NCBI GenBank assembly: GCA_024693045.1
Contig: JAILLQ010000019.1
Span: 1 to 64,000 of the forward strand
Length of the DNA stretch: 64,000 nucleotides
Origin: Treponema sp.
GTDB lineage: Bacteria > Spirochaetota > Spirochaetia > Treponematales > Treponemataceae
Reading direction: 5' to 3'
The first letter of the stretch is position 1; each line of letters opens with the position of its first letter. A program made the translations under genes and the position numbers. This document shows, piece after piece, positions 50,275 to 58,524 of this stretch. The notes under the pieces are model-generated. The model saw only the letters and a program-made list of their open reading frames with translations. It had not been told where the DNA came from and made no database searches.

Positions 50275-51632
50275 AAGCAGGTCTTTCTCTGATTCTTATT
50301 CTTTTGACGAGTCAGAATCTTTTTGCTCAGAGACTTACTTATAATATTATTAAGGGATTGACTGTTTCTGCAGTAAACAAAAATAATTTTAGTGGAACAG
50401 ATTGTGCTTTTGAATTAAAGATTCCTTATATCAAATCAGAAAATGTTCAGGCTCAGATTCCGGATTTGCCTAATGGCGTAAATTTTGTTTCTCTTCGTCG
50501 CTCAGAATATTCAGATTCTGAAACCGGAACAAAAATTGAACTCTGGTTAAACTTTGCTGATTCTGGAGTGTATCGACTTAGTTCCTTAAAGGTTTACTTG
50601 AATAATCACCTGTATTATCTACCTTTCGAGCCGATTGTGATATTGGAAAATCCTAAAAATATCCTTCCTCAGTTGGTCGTGGCATTTGAAGATGGTTCAG
50701 AATTTATTCAGACTAGAAGGGGTGGTCAATCAACAAAGAAACGTTTTACAACAAAGGCCGGACAGCCGGTGAATTTTACTGTGTATCTGCAGTATGGAGT
50801 TCAAATCGTTTCTTTTAACTATTCTGTGCCAAAAAATGCTCTTTTTAGAGAACTGGAGCGCTTTGATATAACCCGAGGAACGCTTCGTTCTTCTGAATTT
50901 ACAGAGGAAAAAATACCGGTAGCGCGTTTTGAATGGGAACCACTTTATAGCGGAGATCAAAAACTTCCCGACGTTCATATTGTTGCAACTTCCTATAATG
51001 GGGTCAGGGTAGATTTAACACTCCCACAGACTCCGGTAAATGTTCTTGAAGGCGATATTCAAACTTCTTCAGAAAATGAGGCGGAAGAATTATTTGGATA
51101 TGCTTTTGCTCAGAAAAACAAAAAAATAAAAAAAACAGAAAAAGTTACTGTTTCTCTAAAAAATTGTGAAAGAATTGCAAAACTTCGTACTACAGAAAGA
51201 CATTCTATTCCATTTACAAAGGCCTATAAGTTACGAAAATCCTTTGAAAACTCCTTAGGTTTGAATGACACCATTTTTGAACCCACTTACTTCACCGTAA
51301 AATTATCTGTAATATTGCTTATAATTTTTATACTTCTCCTGGGACTTATGATTTTTATGAAAAAGTTACAGGGAATAATTATTTTTTCAGTTTTTTCAAT
51401 ACTTTTTCTGGTTTCTACAATCATAACTTCTGTTTTGATTTTGACCCCTTATGCAATTTTTAAAGGTGGAGAAGTAAGCCCTGTTCCTGAAAAAGTTTCC
51501 AGTACATCTTCATCTATAGAAAGTGGAAAGAGAGTAAGAATAGAACACCGAAATGGTGGCTGGGTATATGTTCAATTCGGAAATTCTGGTGGTTGGGTAA
51601 CAGAAGATAAAGTTATTTTTATAGATGAATAA
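50223..51632 (+). CDS. batD: BatD-like protein with C-terminal SH3-like segment
   Basis: A 469-residue protein with a signal peptide preceded by a long basic N-terminus (hydrophobic core AGLSLILILLT near residue 20), a large beta-rich periplasmic region of about 290 residues as in BatD, two TM segments near 360-410 (FTVKLSVILLIIFILLLGLM; IIFSVFSILFLVSTIITSV), and a final SH3b-like stretch (GKRVRIEHRNGGWVYVQFG, then GGWVTEDKV) that could bind peptidoglycan peptide. It overlaps batB by 52 bases; the nearest ribosome-binding site AGGGAG is about 16 bases before the ATG. Function in the Bat complex is inferred from context. Confidence 0.75.
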   Translation: MEKQRKNRKINFNNGLLKAGLSLILILLTSQNLFAQRLTYNIIKGLTVSAVNKNNFSGTDCAFELKIPYIKSENVQAQIPDLPNGVNFVSLRRSEYSDSETGTKIELWLNFADSGVYRLSSLKVYLNNHLYYLPFEPIVILENPKNILPQLVVAFEDGSEFIQTRRGGQSTKKRFTTKAGQPVNFTVYLQYGVQIVSFNYSVPKNALFRELERFDITRGTLRSSEFTEEKIPVARFEWEPLYSGDQKLPDVHIVATSYNGVRVDLTLPQTPVNVLEGDIQTSSENEAEELFGYAFAQKNKKIKKTEKVTVSLKNCERIAKLRTTERHSIPFTKAYKLRKSFENSLGLNDTIFEPTYFTVKLSVILLIIFILLLGLMIFMKKLQGIIIFSVFSILFLVSTIITSVLILTPYAIFKGGEVSPVPEKVSSTSSSIESGKRVRIEHRNGGWVYVQFGNSGGWVTEDKVIFIDE

Positions 51633-51643
51633 TCGAGGTTGCT

Positions 51644-52216
51644 ATGGATTTTGGTGATATTTTAAATCAATGGGAAAATCAGCAGAAGGAAGAAATTCGA
51701 CGGCAGAAAGAAAGTGGAAAAAATACTGTTTCTCATAAGAAAGCAAATGCCCCAACAGCAGAAGAAAAAGCTTTGAAAAAAATGCGGGAAGGTTTTGACT
51801 ACAATGCCGAGCGAGATCGTAAAATAAACCCTATGGAACTTTGGCTCCGCCGTTATGGTACAGTTGATAAAGATTCCCTGAATGAGCAGGAAGAAGCAAG
51901 AGAGCGTTATAAGAGCCGTTCAAGCCTTGTTCGTTTAAAGTGTGAAGCTAGAATCGATTTACATGGATTAAAGCAGGAAGAAGCATGGAGCCGTTTGAAT
52001 GCTTTTGTTACAGACTGTCAGGTTCGTAAAATAAAAAAAATAATGATAGTCCACGGAAAAGGAATACATACTCACGGAACCGATCCCGTTCTTGGTGAAC
52101 TGGTAAGAAAATTTATTGAACAGGATAAGAGACTGGGAACTTCTGGACATCCGGAATATAATGAAGGCGGAAAAGGAGCTACCTGGGTTATTCTTAAAGA
52201 TAATTTATTTAAGTAG
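51644..52216 (+). CDS. Smr-domain protein
   Basis: A 190-residue cytoplasmic protein. The last ~85 residues are a Smr domain (IDLHGLKQEEA, then IMIVHGKGIH and a GKGATWVIL end), a fold with DNA- or RNA-nicking activity in the MutS2 and SmrA/SmrB proteins; SmrB-type proteins cleave mRNA at collided ribosomes. The first ~100 residues are charged and helical. The DLHG and HGKG motifs are intact. It follows batD by 11 bases, so it is probably in the same transcript, but a functional link to Bat is not evident. Confidence 0.82.
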   Translation: MDFGDILNQWENQQKEEIRRQKESGKNTVSHKKANAPTAEEKALKKMREGFDYNAERDRKINPMELWLRRYGTVDKDSLNEQEEARERYKSRSSLVRLKCEARIDLHGLKQEEAWSRLNAFVTDCQVRKIKKIMIVHGKGIHTHGTDPVLGELVRKFIEQDKRLGTSGHPEYNEGGKGATWVILKDNLFK

Positions 52217-52272
52217 ATTTTTTTCCTTGTAACTCATATTTAAATTAGTTATTTTAATATTGAGGAGTGTGC

Positions 52273-52872
52273 GTGAAAGACTATTACGAAATTTTAGGTA
52301 TACAGAAATCGGCTTCACAGGAAGAAATTAAAAAAGCTTACAGAAATTTGGCTTTTAAATATCACCCTGACCGCAATCCAAACGACAAAGCTGCAGAAGA
52401 AAAGTTTAAACTTATTTCTGAAGCCTATGATACTTTAGGAGACGAAAAGAAAAGGGCCTCCTACGATCGCTTTGGCTCTTCTTCTAATTCTTATTCGTCA
52501 AATACATGGGGACAGCAGAATACTTACAATTCATACAATTCAAATAACTCTTATCAGACGGAAGATGCCTTCTGGCAGTGGTTTAATTCTGGTGCTAATT
52601 CTGGTTCTAATTCTACTGGCAATGAATACAGAAGATACTATAACTCTAACTACAGTTCAAACAATTACAGAAGACCAGAAACTAAAATAAATCTTCTTAT
52701 TAATTTTATATTGAGTATTTTAGAAGTATTTGCAGGGATTTTTCTTTTACAGATTCTTATATGGTTCTTGCCATTCGGCCCTTTGATTTGCCTTGGCTTG
52801 ATTATAAACGGGATTTCCGGAGGAATTAATTCACTCCGGAAGTTTTTTAGATTTAGCGCTGGCGGAAAATAA
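52273..52872 (+). CDS. DnaJ-domain membrane protein
   Basis: A 199-residue protein. Residues 2-70 are a J-domain with the HPD tripeptide (YHPDRNP), which stimulates an Hsp70 ATPase. A Ser/Asn/Tyr-rich linker of about 60 residues leads to two hydrophobic segments ([37 protein letters not shown]), so it is anchored in the inner membrane, unlike canonical DnaJ with its zinc fingers. GTG 52273 is the likely start, with GAGGAG upstream; a GTG six bases earlier is too close to it. An intrinsic terminator lies inside the gene, about 22 bases before the stop, and the 3' end overlaps infA tail to tail by 20 bases. Confidence 0.8.
   Translation: MKDYYEILGIQKSASQEEIKKAYRNLAFKYHPDRNPNDKAAEEKFKLISEAYDTLGDEKKRASYDRFGSSSNSYSSNTWGQQNTYNSYNSNNSYQTEDAFWQWFNSGANSGSNSTGNEYRRYYNSNYSSNNYRRPETKINLLINFILSILEVFAGIFLLQILIWFLPFGPLICLGLIINGISGGINSLRKFFRFSAGGK
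52815..52848 (+). terminator. Intrinsic terminator inside the DnaJ-like gene
   Basis: TTCCGGAG (52815-52822) and CTCCGGAA (52834-52841) form a perfect 8-bp stem with an 11-base loop, then G and six T (52843-52848). The stop codon of the gene is at 52870-52872, so a transcript ended here would lack it. Confidence 0.7.
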
Positions 52873-53071
52873 TTCGGCCTTTATCCAAGTCGTAAGGAGA
52901 TAAAGCAACTTTTACGCTGTCTCCTGGAACAATTCTAATGTAGTGCTTTCTCATTTTTCCAGAAAGATGAGCCATAATCATGTGCCCATTCTGCAATTCA
53001 ACACGGAACATTGTGTTTGGCAATGCTTCTTTTACAATACCTTCGACTTCAATAGCTTCTTCTTTAGCCAC
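52853..53071 (-). CDS. infA: Translation initiation factor IF-1
   Basis: A 72-residue S1/OB-fold protein that occupies the ribosomal A site during initiation. The sequence [35 protein letters not shown] and [14 protein letters not shown] is typical of IF-1 and full length. Start is GTG 53071 with GGAGG just upstream; the longer frame from 53113 is not supported. It ends 20 bases inside the convergent DnaJ-like gene. Confidence 0.96.
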   Translation of the reverse strand: MAKEEAIEVEGIVKEALPNTMFRVELQNGHMIMAHLSGKMRKHYIRIVPGDSVKVALSPYDLDKGRIIFRQR

Positions 53072-53119
53072 GATTCCTCCATAAGAAAAAAGAATTTTAA
53101 TAGAAAAATTCAAAAAAAG

Positions 53120-53148
53120 TTGTTTTTTTGCTACTTTATACTTATATT
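53120..53148 (+). promoter_or_regulatory. Promoter of the DksA-like gene
   Basis: TTGTTT (53120-53125) and TATATT (53143-53148) are 17 bases apart, about 70 bases before ATG 53218. Confidence 0.5.
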
Positions 53149-53217
53149 AGTATGTACAAGTAAAAAATACAAGTCAGCAAGAAAAAAATGACTGTTGGCT
53201 AAAGGAAGGAGCAACTT

Positions 53218-53574
53218 ATGGATGACAAATTCGTAGCTGAAGTAAAAGAAAAACTTATTGCACAGAGAGAAGAAATCTTAAAATCTCTTGCCGAACAATC
53301 TGATGAAATGAAAAATCTTGTAAAACCAATAGAATCTGGAGACGAAGCTGACGTAGCTTCTGATGTTATTGACAGAACTATGCTTGATGCTCTTGGAGCA
53401 CAGAATTCATTGCGCCTAAAGCAGATTGATGCTGCTTTGGAACGAATTCGAACAGGAAAGTACGGAATTTGTTTAAACTGCAATAAGGAAATACCTCAGG
53501 CTCGTCTTGAAGCATTGCCTTATGCATTTTTGTGTGTAAACTGTGCTGCGGCTCAGGAACGCCGTAACCGCTAG
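53218..53574 (+). CDS. DksA/TraR-family zinc-finger protein
   Basis: A 118-residue protein of the DksA/TraR group: an N-terminal coiled coil (about 1-70, containing SGDEADVASDVIDRTM with the acidic tip residues) and a C4 zinc finger (CLNCNKEIP then FLCVNC). DksA binds the RNA polymerase secondary channel and modulates rRNA and stress promoters with ppGpp. The protein is shorter than E. coli DksA (151) and close to the general-stress DksA-like size. GGAAGGAG lies before ATG. Its last 4 bases overlap the convergent PHP gene. Confidence 0.85.
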   Translation: MDDKFVAEVKEKLIAQREEILKSLAEQSDEMKNLVKPIESGDEADVASDVIDRTMLDALGAQNSLRLKQIDAALERIRTGKYGICLNCNKEIPQARLEALPYAFLCVNCAAAQERRNR

Positions 53575-54416
53575 TTTTCGATTCTTTGGAATTTAATTGA
53601 ATCTTTTGATTCAATGTAGGCCAGTTCCCTATAGCCGGCTTTTACTGCTGCTTCAAGTGCTCTGTCAAAGGCAGCATCAAGATTAGCCGGCTGGTGACTG
53701 TCCGAACTTAAAGTTACAGGAACACCCCGTTCCTGTAAGAGCGACAGAAATTCATGGGAAGGGTAAACATCGTTCATCGTTCCCCTGGATATTGCTCCTG
53801 TGTTTATTTCTGCTATTACCCCTGCCTTTTTAATTGCATCTGCAGTAAGTTTTATTTCTTCCCTGTACCATGAATCATTTTCTGAAAACATATTAAGTTT
53901 TCCATTGTTTTTTCTGACTAAATCAGCATGTCCGATTATGGTAAAATTCCCCTTACTGAGCATTTCTCTCTGAAGTTCAAAATAGCGAATGGTCATTTCT
54001 TTTGCATTACCATTGAAGAGTTCTTGAATTTTTTTCTGCAAACTTTCGGCATTGTAGTCTACTGCAAGCCTTCCTTTTTCTGTAAAAATATAGTGAACTG
54101 AGCCAATCAGAAAATCCGGCTGGGTTCTATAGTAAAGGTCAAAGTCTGGGCAGGTCAGTCCTGGCACATAATCTGCTTCAAAACCGCAGAGAACTTTAAT
54201 TTTGTCCTGATATTTTTTTGCTCCAGCTCTTACAGCCTTTGTGTAGTTTTCGAATTCCCTAGGAGCGATGTGCCAACTGCTTGCGAAAGGGTACATGCTG
54301 TGACTTGAAAAGCCAAGAATATCAAAACCCTTATTTATAGCTTCTGCTATGATTTCTTCAGGTTTTCCTTTGCCGTCGCAAAAAGATGTGTGTGTGTGAT
54401 AATTTGTTTTTAGCAT
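53571..54416 (-). CDS. PHP-domain phosphatase (histidinol-phosphatase-like)
   Basis: A 281-residue metal-dependent phosphoesterase. It starts with the PHP motif NYHTHTSFCDG and has FEADYVPG, IGSVHYIF, IIGHADLV and SSDSHQP, the metal ligands expected for HisJ/HisK-type histidinol-phosphate phosphatase. Whether the substrate is histidinol phosphate is uncertain since no his gene is nearby. AAGGAAAAG precedes ATG 54416. It starts 13 bases after the hybrid kinase stop, so it is probably in the same transcript. Confidence 0.82.
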   Translation of the reverse strand: MLKTNYHTHTSFCDGKGKPEEIIAEAINKGFDILGFSSHSMYPFASSWHIAPREFENYTKAVRAGAKKYQDKIKVLCGFEADYVPGLTCPDFDLYYRTQPDFLIGSVHYIFTEKGRLAVDYNAESLQKKIQELFNGNAKEMTIRYFELQREMLSKGNFTIIGHADLVRKNNGKLNMFSENDSWYREEIKLTADAIKKAGVIAEINTGAISRGTMNDVYPSHEFLSLLQERGVPVTLSSDSHQPANLDAAFDRALEAAVKAGYRELAYIESKDSIKFQRIEN

Positions 54417-54429
54417 TTGCTTTTCCTTT

Positions 54430-56427
54430 TTAAATTGGGTATAGATGTCTCCATTTATTTGTTGCCAGTTCCAGAAGTTCAAAGTATTCTACAAAGTCAT
54501 CCAAATTTTTTCGGAATTCCTTTTCACTTTGAATCTTTGTGGCGGCACTCATCTTAGACGCTATATTTGTAAGTTTATTTGCAGAAATTGCAGAAGAAGA
54601 GCCTTTTAAAGTATGGGCGATTCTGTGTAATTCTTCAAAATCTTTATTTTCAAGCAGGTCATATGCTGCGTTAATAAAGGAACGGGTTTGTTCAAGGTAA
54701 TCCATAATAATCTGCTTTCCAAGGTCAATATCGTTACCAATAGTGTCTTCAAAGTCTGTAGAATCCCAAAGTTCGTTATTTGCAATCATAACTGAATCAA
54801 CATAGGCAATTTGAGTGGCAGAAGGAAGATTTATTACAGTACTCCATTTATCAAGCATATTTCTAACATTTTCACGTTTAAAAGGTTTTACAAGAATATC
54901 GTTCATTCCAATTTTCTGGTAATTTATAAAATTCTGTGGGTCATTATTTGCAGTACAGGCGATGATTACTCCAGAATAGTTGATTTCTCTTAGTTCCTTT
55001 GTAGCGTCAATACCGCTCATTACAGGCATCTGTATATCCATGAAAATAAGTTTTATTTCATTATCTTTTTTTACTTTTTCAACAGCTTCTTTACCATCTG
55101 TTGCTTCTACAATTTCAGCACCGAATTTTCTTAAAAAGGCTACAAGAATTCTTCTGTTTACAGGGTGATCTTCAGCAACGAGAATTTTTATTCCCTGGGC
55201 CAAATTTGAATCCCTGTTCATTATTTCTTTTTCTCTTTCTTGTACTTCTTCTGGATTTTGAACTTCTTCAAATAAGCTGAAAGAAGAAACGGCGCCATTT
55301 GTTTCTATTAAAAGCTGGTCTAATTTTTCAAGCCTTACCGGTTTGTAAAGATACCCTGCAAACCAGTCCAGTAATTTCATTTTTGCGTCCTGGCCCATTT
55401 GCCCTTCCGGTACAAGCATAAATAGTTTTGTTTTTTTTAATTTACTATCGTTTTTTATGTCACTAGCCAGGTGCCAACCTTCGACTACAGGCATTTCCTT
55501 GTCTATGAAAACTAAATCAAAGGGATTACCCAATTGTTCTGCGTATTTAAGCTTTAACAGGGCATCATTACCATTTGAAGATTGTTTTATATATTGAAGT
55601 CCGATTGCGTTTAGTTTCTTTTTTAGACTGTTTGAGGCAAGTGGGCTGTCGTCGACGATAAGAATTTTGGTTGTTGCAGGAACAGGAAGTTCGTAAGGTT
55701 TTGCAGTGCTTTCTGAAGCTGAAATCATAGGTATCTTGAACCAGAAGCAGGAACCTCCAAAAGGATTTGGCTTTACTCCTATTTCACCTTTCATTTCTGT
55801 TACAAGACCCTTGCATATTGGAAGGCCAAGACCTGTACCTCCATATTTTCTTGAAATAGAAGGGTCTCCCTGGTCAAAAAATTCAAAGAGTTTTGAAGAA
55901 CTTTTTTTTGAAATGCCAATTCCTGTATCCGTCACCTGGAAGAGCAAAAATCCATCTTCTTGGTTCAATTCAATATGGATGTATCCCTGGTTAGTAAATT
56001 TAACGGCATTTTTAATCAGATTTAAAAGAATCTGCTGTATGCGGGTAGGGTCCCCCATCACAGCTTCTGGTATGGAATAATCTACATCTGTAACTATTTC
56101 CAGATTTTTATTAAAGGCTTCGATACTCAAAAGATGAACTGTATTTTCCGTTAGATTTTTTACATTGAATGGAATGTTTTCCAATACCATCTTGTGAGAT
56201 TTAATCTTTGAAAAATCCAAAATGTCATTTACAAGAGTTAAGAGAACATTTGCTCCGAATCGTATCTGACGAACATATTCAGTCTGTTCCTTGTTCAGAG
56301 GAGTATCAGACATCAAATCCAAGGTTCCTATGATAGTCTGAACTGGGGTACGAATTTCGTGAACTGCATTAGCCAGATAGAGTTCAGAAGGTAAATCTTT
56401 TAGAATTGATTTTTTAGTTTCCGGCAT
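54430..56427 (-). CDS. Hybrid histidine kinase without a sensor domain
   Basis: A 665-residue cytoplasmic kinase. His23 lies in the H-box HEIRTPVQ almost at the N terminus; the ATPase has LLNLIKNAVKF (N-box), DTGIGIS and GGTGLGL (G boxes). It is followed by receiver 1 (about 255-370; KILIVDDSPLAS and FIDKEMP), receiver 2 (about 400-520; KILVAEDHPVNRR and FMDIQMPVMSG) and a C-terminal HPt domain (RIAHTLKGSSSAIS). With no TM or PAS sensor, input must come from a partner, perhaps the response regulator whose gene overlaps by 14 bases. Phosphorelay through the receivers and HPt is inferred. Confidence 0.9.
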   Translation of the reverse strand: MPETKKSILKDLPSELYLANAVHEIRTPVQTIIGTLDLMSDTPLNKEQTEYVRQIRFGANVLLTLVNDILDFSKIKSHKMVLENIPFNVKNLTENTVHLLSIEAFNKNLEIVTDVDYSIPEAVMGDPTRIQQILLNLIKNAVKFTNQGYIHIELNQEDGFLLFQVTDTGIGISKKSSSKLFEFFDQGDPSISRKYGGTGLGLPICKGLVTEMKGEIGVKPNPFGGSCFWFKIPMISASESTAKPYELPVPATTKILIVDDSPLASNSLKKKLNAIGLQYIKQSSNGNDALLKLKYAEQLGNPFDLVFIDKEMPVVEGWHLASDIKNDSKLKKTKLFMLVPEGQMGQDAKMKLLDWFAGYLYKPVRLEKLDQLLIETNGAVSSFSLFEEVQNPEEVQEREKEIMNRDSNLAQGIKILVAEDHPVNRRILVAFLRKFGAEIVEATDGKEAVEKVKKDNEIKLIFMDIQMPVMSGIDATKELREINYSGVIIACTANNDPQNFINYQKIGMNDILVKPFKRENVRNMLDKWSTVINLPSATQIAYVDSVMIANNELWDSTDFEDTIGNDIDLGKQIIMDYLEQTRSFINAAYDLLENKDFEELHRIAHTLKGSSSAISANKLTNIASKMSAATKIQSEKEFRKNLDDFVEYFELLELATNKWRHLYPI

Positions 56428-57709
56428 TTATGAATTCTTTCACCTTTAAAACTATAGTTTCAGGTTTCTGAGGCTTTACAAGATAATGTTTTGCACCTAA
56501 AGCTAAAGCCTGGACAACCATTTCTTTTCTAACGGCCTGCGAATATATGATAATCGGAGGTTTGTTTGAAAGTCCCTGAAGTCTCTTTAGCGTGTCAAAT
56601 CCAGAAATTCCTGGGAGCATAATGTCCAGGATTACAGCAGAGTAGGTAACCTTTCCTATGGCTGCTAGAAAGTCTGTTCCTGTTGTATAAGCGTCGCAGG
56701 CATAACCGGCTCGTGTAAAGGTTGCAACAAGAAGTTTTTGAATTATGATATCGTCATCGATAACGGCAATTCTTAATCTTTTGTCTGTAGGAATTTGAGC
56801 TGTATTCTGATTTGCAATTTCAGAAATAGCAGCCTTAGATTCATCTGTTAATTTTTCTGTATCAGAAGAGAATCGCATTTCAATTGTGCCTTCTGCGTCA
56901 GAATCACTTTGTGTCAGTAATTTATCCGTTACAAGGTCAGAAACTCTGGAAGTTGTTGTGCTGTCTACCAGAGAATTTAGAACTTGAGAGATTTCTGTTG
57001 CCATTTCAATTCCGTCGTACTGAGGATGGCCGTCGATTAATTCCTTTGTAAATGCACTGAATGAAAGAACTTTGATATTTCTTGCAAGAATTTTAGAGTT
57101 AGCAAGAATATTGTCAAAAAGAAGCTCCAGGTTCAGACCGTCCACAAAGGTTAATTCCAGGTTTGTCATCATTAGGACAATCTTAGGATTTTCAATTTCG
57201 TGGCTTTCTATGATTTCTGAAAGTTTGTATTTTAATAACGAAAGTTTTTCTCTGTTTAAGCTCTGTGCAATTTCTATAAAAATAATATTTCCATTTCGGT
57301 GTATGTCTAGCACACAAGGTGTGGTGTCCATGGAAAATGGTGTGTGTAGGATATGTCCAATTGATTCAAAAAAAACGTCGAATTTGATTGGTTTGTTAAA
57401 ATATTTATAGATTCCGTATTTAATGAATGCCGCTAAAGTATCTCTGCTGGCTGCAGGCCCTGTGGCTATCAATGGCACTCTAGAAGCATTTGGGTCTGCT
57501 TTTATATCGGAAAGCAGTTCAAGAAAATACTCGATGTCGTCGTATTCGCTAATATCCATAATAGCTAAATCTGGAAGCAGAGAATTCATTTTAATGATTG
57601 CGTCCCTTTTTTCGTGAACAACAGTTACTTCAATCTTTTCTTCAGAAAGCTTGTCTTTTAAGAATTCGCGAAACATTGGAGCTGCATCAACAATCAAAAC
57701 GTTTTTCAT
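56414..57709 (-). CDS. Response regulator with two receiver domains and a STAS-like middle
   Basis: A 431-residue regulator. Receiver 1 (about 1-120; VLIVDAAP, LAIMDIS) has an alanine where the second acidic residue usually is, so it may be weakly phosphorylated. The middle (about 130-225; NIIFIEIAQSLNREKLSLL, TFVDGLNLELL) looks like a STAS-type domain, as in anti-sigma antagonists and their partners. Receiver 2 (about 312-431; IAVIDDDIIIQK, VILDIMLPG, AKHYLVKP) is canonical. There is no output DNA-binding domain. It overlaps the hybrid kinase by 14 bases, and its own promoter abuts the start codon with no Shine-Dalgarno sequence. Confidence 0.82.
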   Translation of the reverse strand: MKNVLIVDAAPMFREFLKDKLSEEKIEVTVVHEKRDAIIKMNSLLPDLAIMDISEYDDIEYFLELLSDIKADPNASRVPLIATGPAASRDTLAAFIKYGIYKYFNKPIKFDVFFESIGHILHTPFSMDTTPCVLDIHRNGNIIFIEIAQSLNREKLSLLKYKLSEIIESHEIENPKIVLMMTNLELTFVDGLNLELLFDNILANSKILARNIKVLSFSAFTKELIDGHPQYDGIEMATEISQVLNSLVDSTTTSRVSDLVTDKLLTQSDSDAEGTIEMRFSSDTEKLTDESKAAISEIANQNTAQIPTDKRLRIAVIDDDIIIQKLLVATFTRAGYACDAYTTGTDFLAAIGKVTYSAVILDIMLPGISGFDTLKRLQGLSNKPPIIIYSQAVRKEMVVQALALGAKHYLVKPQKPETIVLKVKEFINAGN

Positions 57710-57715
57710 ATAAAT

Positions 57716-57745
57716 ATTTTATACACAAATAATTTATAATTCAAG
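57716..57745 (-). promoter_or_regulatory. Promoter abutting the response regulator start codon
   Basis: On the minus strand TTGAAT and TAAAAT are 17 bases apart (an alternative -10, TATAAA, starts two bases upstream). About six bases, ATTTAT, separate the -10 from the ATG. Coordinates may be off by one. Confidence 0.5.
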
Positions 57746-57773
57746 GAAATAGTTTTTACTTGCCTTTTAAAGA

Positions 57774-57824
57774 TAAAAAAAAAGTGTACCTTCAAAAATT
57801 GTCTCCAACTTTTGGGGTACACTT
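57774..57824 (-). terminator. Terminator of the DJ-1-like gene
   Basis: Minus strand AAGTGTACC (57816-57824) pairs with GGTACACTT (57782-57790), with additional inner pairing CAAAA/TTTTG, followed by a run of T (nine, counting the stem end). Confidence 0.88.
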
Positions 57825-57844
57825 CATTCACTCTTCGCTTTTTT

Positions 57845-58468
57845 TTAGCGCTGGCAGGTACTTTTTCTTATGTGGTCTTTTGTTTCTTCTCCACAAAGAA
57901 GTCTTACCAATTCCATTGCAAATTCTTCGGCACAACCTGCTCCTCTAGAAGTGATTACATTTTTGTCTGTAACAAAAGCTACTCCACTTTTATGACAGCT
58001 TCCTTCAAGAAGTTCCTTTGCTTTATCTTCTGAGCCGCAGTATTCCCCAAGGCCTTTTTCCATTTCTGGATAGCAGGTCCAATTTTTACCTTTAAGAAGG
58101 CCTGTTTTAGCAAGAACAACAGCTGGAGCCGCACAGATTGCACTGATATACTTTCCTTCAGCAAAGCATTTTTTTAAGAAATCTGTTACTTCTTCATTAG
58201 CAGCAAGATTATCAGAGCCGACTTTTCCACCCGGGCAGAAAACTAAATCTGGTAAATCCGATTCAAAGTTTTTCTTGAATTCTGAAAAACTGTAATCAGC
58301 AACAACAGGGATTTTGTGAGAACTTGTGACTATATATTCATCGTTCATTGTTGGGCTAGGAACAGCAACTGTGTACAATTCAACTTTTGCTCTTCTTAAG
58401 TAATCAATTGGAGTAAAAGCTTCTACATCTTCAAAACCATCAGCCAAAAAAACTACAGCAATACTCAT
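57845..58468 (-). CDS. DJ-1/PfpI family protein
   Basis: A 207-residue cytoplasmic protein of the DJ-1/ThiJ superfamily. The nucleophile-elbow cysteine is in ISAICAAPAVVLAKTGLL, and the acidic partner is in VFLADGFEDVEAFTP; VFCPGG and VTSRGAGCAEEFAMEL are also family features. Members act as deglycases, chaperones or redox sensors; the reaction here is unknown. GAGAGG precedes ATG 58468. Monocistronic or last in transcript after pyrH (56-base gap), with a strong terminator downstream. Confidence 0.85.
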   Translation of the reverse strand: MSIAVVFLADGFEDVEAFTPIDYLRRAKVELYTVAVPSPTMNDEYIVTSSHKIPVVADYSFSEFKKNFESDLPDLVFCPGGKVGSDNLAANEEVTDFLKKCFAEGKYISAICAAPAVVLAKTGLLKGKNWTCYPEMEKGLGEYCGSEDKAKELLEGSCHKSGVAFVTDKNVITSRGAGCAEEFAMELVRLLCGEETKDHIRKSTCQR

Positions 58469-58498
58469 TTTTACCTCTCTAAAAAATAATTTAGCCTA

Positions 58499-58518
58499 GA
58501 GCCAAAAAGTTATGGCTC
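58499..58518 (-). terminator. Weak hairpin after pyrH
   Basis: GAGCCA (58499-58504) and TGGCTC (58513-58518) form a 6-bp stem seven bases after the pyrH stop. On the minus strand the T-run starts only about 11 bases after the stem, so termination would be inefficient. Confidence 0.35.
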
Positions 58519-58524
58519 ATCTAT

